Assembly: GCA_030562195.1 (NCBI GenBank)
Contig: JAUJPP010000007.1
Coordinates: 32,423,769 to 32,487,768, forward strand
Source: Nipponacmea schrenckii
Lineage: Eukaryota; Mollusca; Gastropoda; Lottiidae
Length of the DNA: 64,000 nucleotides
Direction: 5' to 3'
The translations under genes were made by a program, and so were the position numbers. The notes under the pieces were generated by a model. The model worked only from the letters and a program-made list of their open reading frames with translations, was not told where the DNA came from and did no database searches. Shown one piece after another: positions 63,226-64,000 of this stretch (within the stretch, counting starts at the first letter, position 1; each line of letters opens with the position of its first letter).

Positions 63226-64000
63226 TGGATGATTATTCAAGATATCCAGTTGTGTCTATCATCAAATCCACATCTGCTAAAACAGTAATACCAGAATTGG
63301 ATAGAATTTTATCTGAATATGGTATTCCCGAGGTGATAAGAACTGACAATGGCCCTCCTTTTCAAAGTGATCATTTCAAAAACTATGCTAAACACTTAGG
63401 ATTTCATCACAGAAAAGTAACTCCAAGATATCCAAGAGCTAATGGACAAATAGAGAAATTTATGAACAGTTTAAATAAAGCAGTTAGATCCGCTCACACT
63501 GACAATTTGAATTGGAAACAAGAACTTTACAAATTTTTACGTAATTATCGTGCAACAAAACATCAGACAACTGAAATATCACCGTACGAACTGTTATTCA
63601 AACGTAATATGAACACGAAAATACCTCAGATTGTGAAACCATCTAAATCTAAAACTGATAAACTTTTACGTCAAAAAGACACTGTGAATAAAAACAAAAT
63701 GAAAGACTATGCTGATAACAAGTGTTACGTTAAACCTCATCAGTTCAAAATTGGAGACTTTGTACTGTGTAAACAGGAAAAAGTTAACAAACTTTCTACA
63801 CCTTTAGAAAAAAATCTTTACAAGATTGTCAAAACTAAGGGTTCTATGATTACAGCTAAAAGAGAAAAGGATGGAAGAGAGATCACAAGAAATTCTTCAT
63901 TTTTCAAATTATTTGATAAACACTACTACCAAGAAGAAACCTGTGAAGATATATTTTTAGAAGAAGATAATACTCCACATGATGCACCAGCGTTACCACA
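63225..64000 (+). pseudogene. Integrase catalytic and C-terminal part of LTR element 3, open at the window edge
   Basis: From MDDYSRYPVV the frame is open to the end of the window (about 258 codons). IRTDNGPPFQS holds the second Asp and PRANGQIEKFMNS the Glu of the DDE set. KIGDFVLCKQEKVNKLSTPL is the C-terminal DNA-binding fold. It is separated from 62626-63225 only by one missing base, so the element is recently inactivated. Confidence 0.85.

Larger units (their letters stand above)
59591..64000 (+). mobile_element. Ty3/Gypsy (Mag/K02A2.6-like) LTR retrotransposon 3, right end beyond the window
   Basis: A short 5' LTR candidate (from tgatgtaatgtagtac at 59591 to about 59778) is followed by a primer site, a gag-pol frame, RNase H and integrase. 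Only two frame changes interrupt about 4 kb of coding sequence, so this is much younger than the other two LTR elements. The 3' LTR lies beyond 64000, so the LTR limits here are tentative. Confidence 0.85.

Overview
The window is a piece of an AT-rich, intron-rich animal genome, most likely a mollusc (gastropod or bivalve) or another lophotrochozoan. The reasons are long repeat-filled introns with ordinary GT-AG splicing, animal gene families (mitochondrial-clan P450, ankyrin/SOCS-box protein, animal PEP-synthase-like protein), and dispersed elements with ~160-bp tandem cores like the 'pearl' elements known from bivalves. No database search was possible. Exon limits were read by eye and can be off by 1-2 bases.

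Layout. 1-1041 (-): a large internal exon of a mitochondrial-clan cytochrome P450, running off the left edge. About 5.2-32.3 kb (-): one long gene of at least 32 exons for an animal 'putative phosphoenolpyruvate synthase'-type protein (membrane-anchored N-terminus, PPDK-type ATP-grasp domain, HGHRCxRE region, swivelling-His PEP-utiliser domain). Its introns carry a tRNA-derived SINE, a pearl-like element, MITEs and several minisatellites. 34.5-37.9 kb (+): a complete four-exon ankyrin-repeat/SOCS-box (ASB-type) gene, head-to-head with the previous gene, with a hAT-type MITE in its last intron. 38-64 kb: almost wholly transposable elements. These are a Ty3/Gypsy element (40.8-47.7 kb, -) with two LTRs and decayed gag-pol; a second, internally deleted LTR element (47.8-53.4 kb, -) with a tRNA-Pro primer site; an inverted-repeat unit holding a Polinton-like DNA polymerase B fragment (54.1-55.0 kb); a long pearl-like element (56.7-58.7 kb); and a fairly young Mag/K02A2.6-like Gypsy element (59.6 kb to the right edge, +) broken by only two frameshifts.

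The most unusual signal is in the PEP-synthase-like gene. Three minisatellites are built from the gene's own splice junctions. A 78-bp unit (~26 copies) repeats the 3' end of exon 20 with its donor site. A ~30-bp unit at the other end of the same intron repeats the acceptor of exon 21. A third, small array repeats the donor of exon 16. In the first two, units are multiples of three, the splice phase is 0, and long stretches have no stops, so use of different donors or acceptors would add whole 26- or 10-residue blocks in frame. This could be a ladder of alternative in-frame isoforms or a tolerated splice-site expansion; RNA data would decide.
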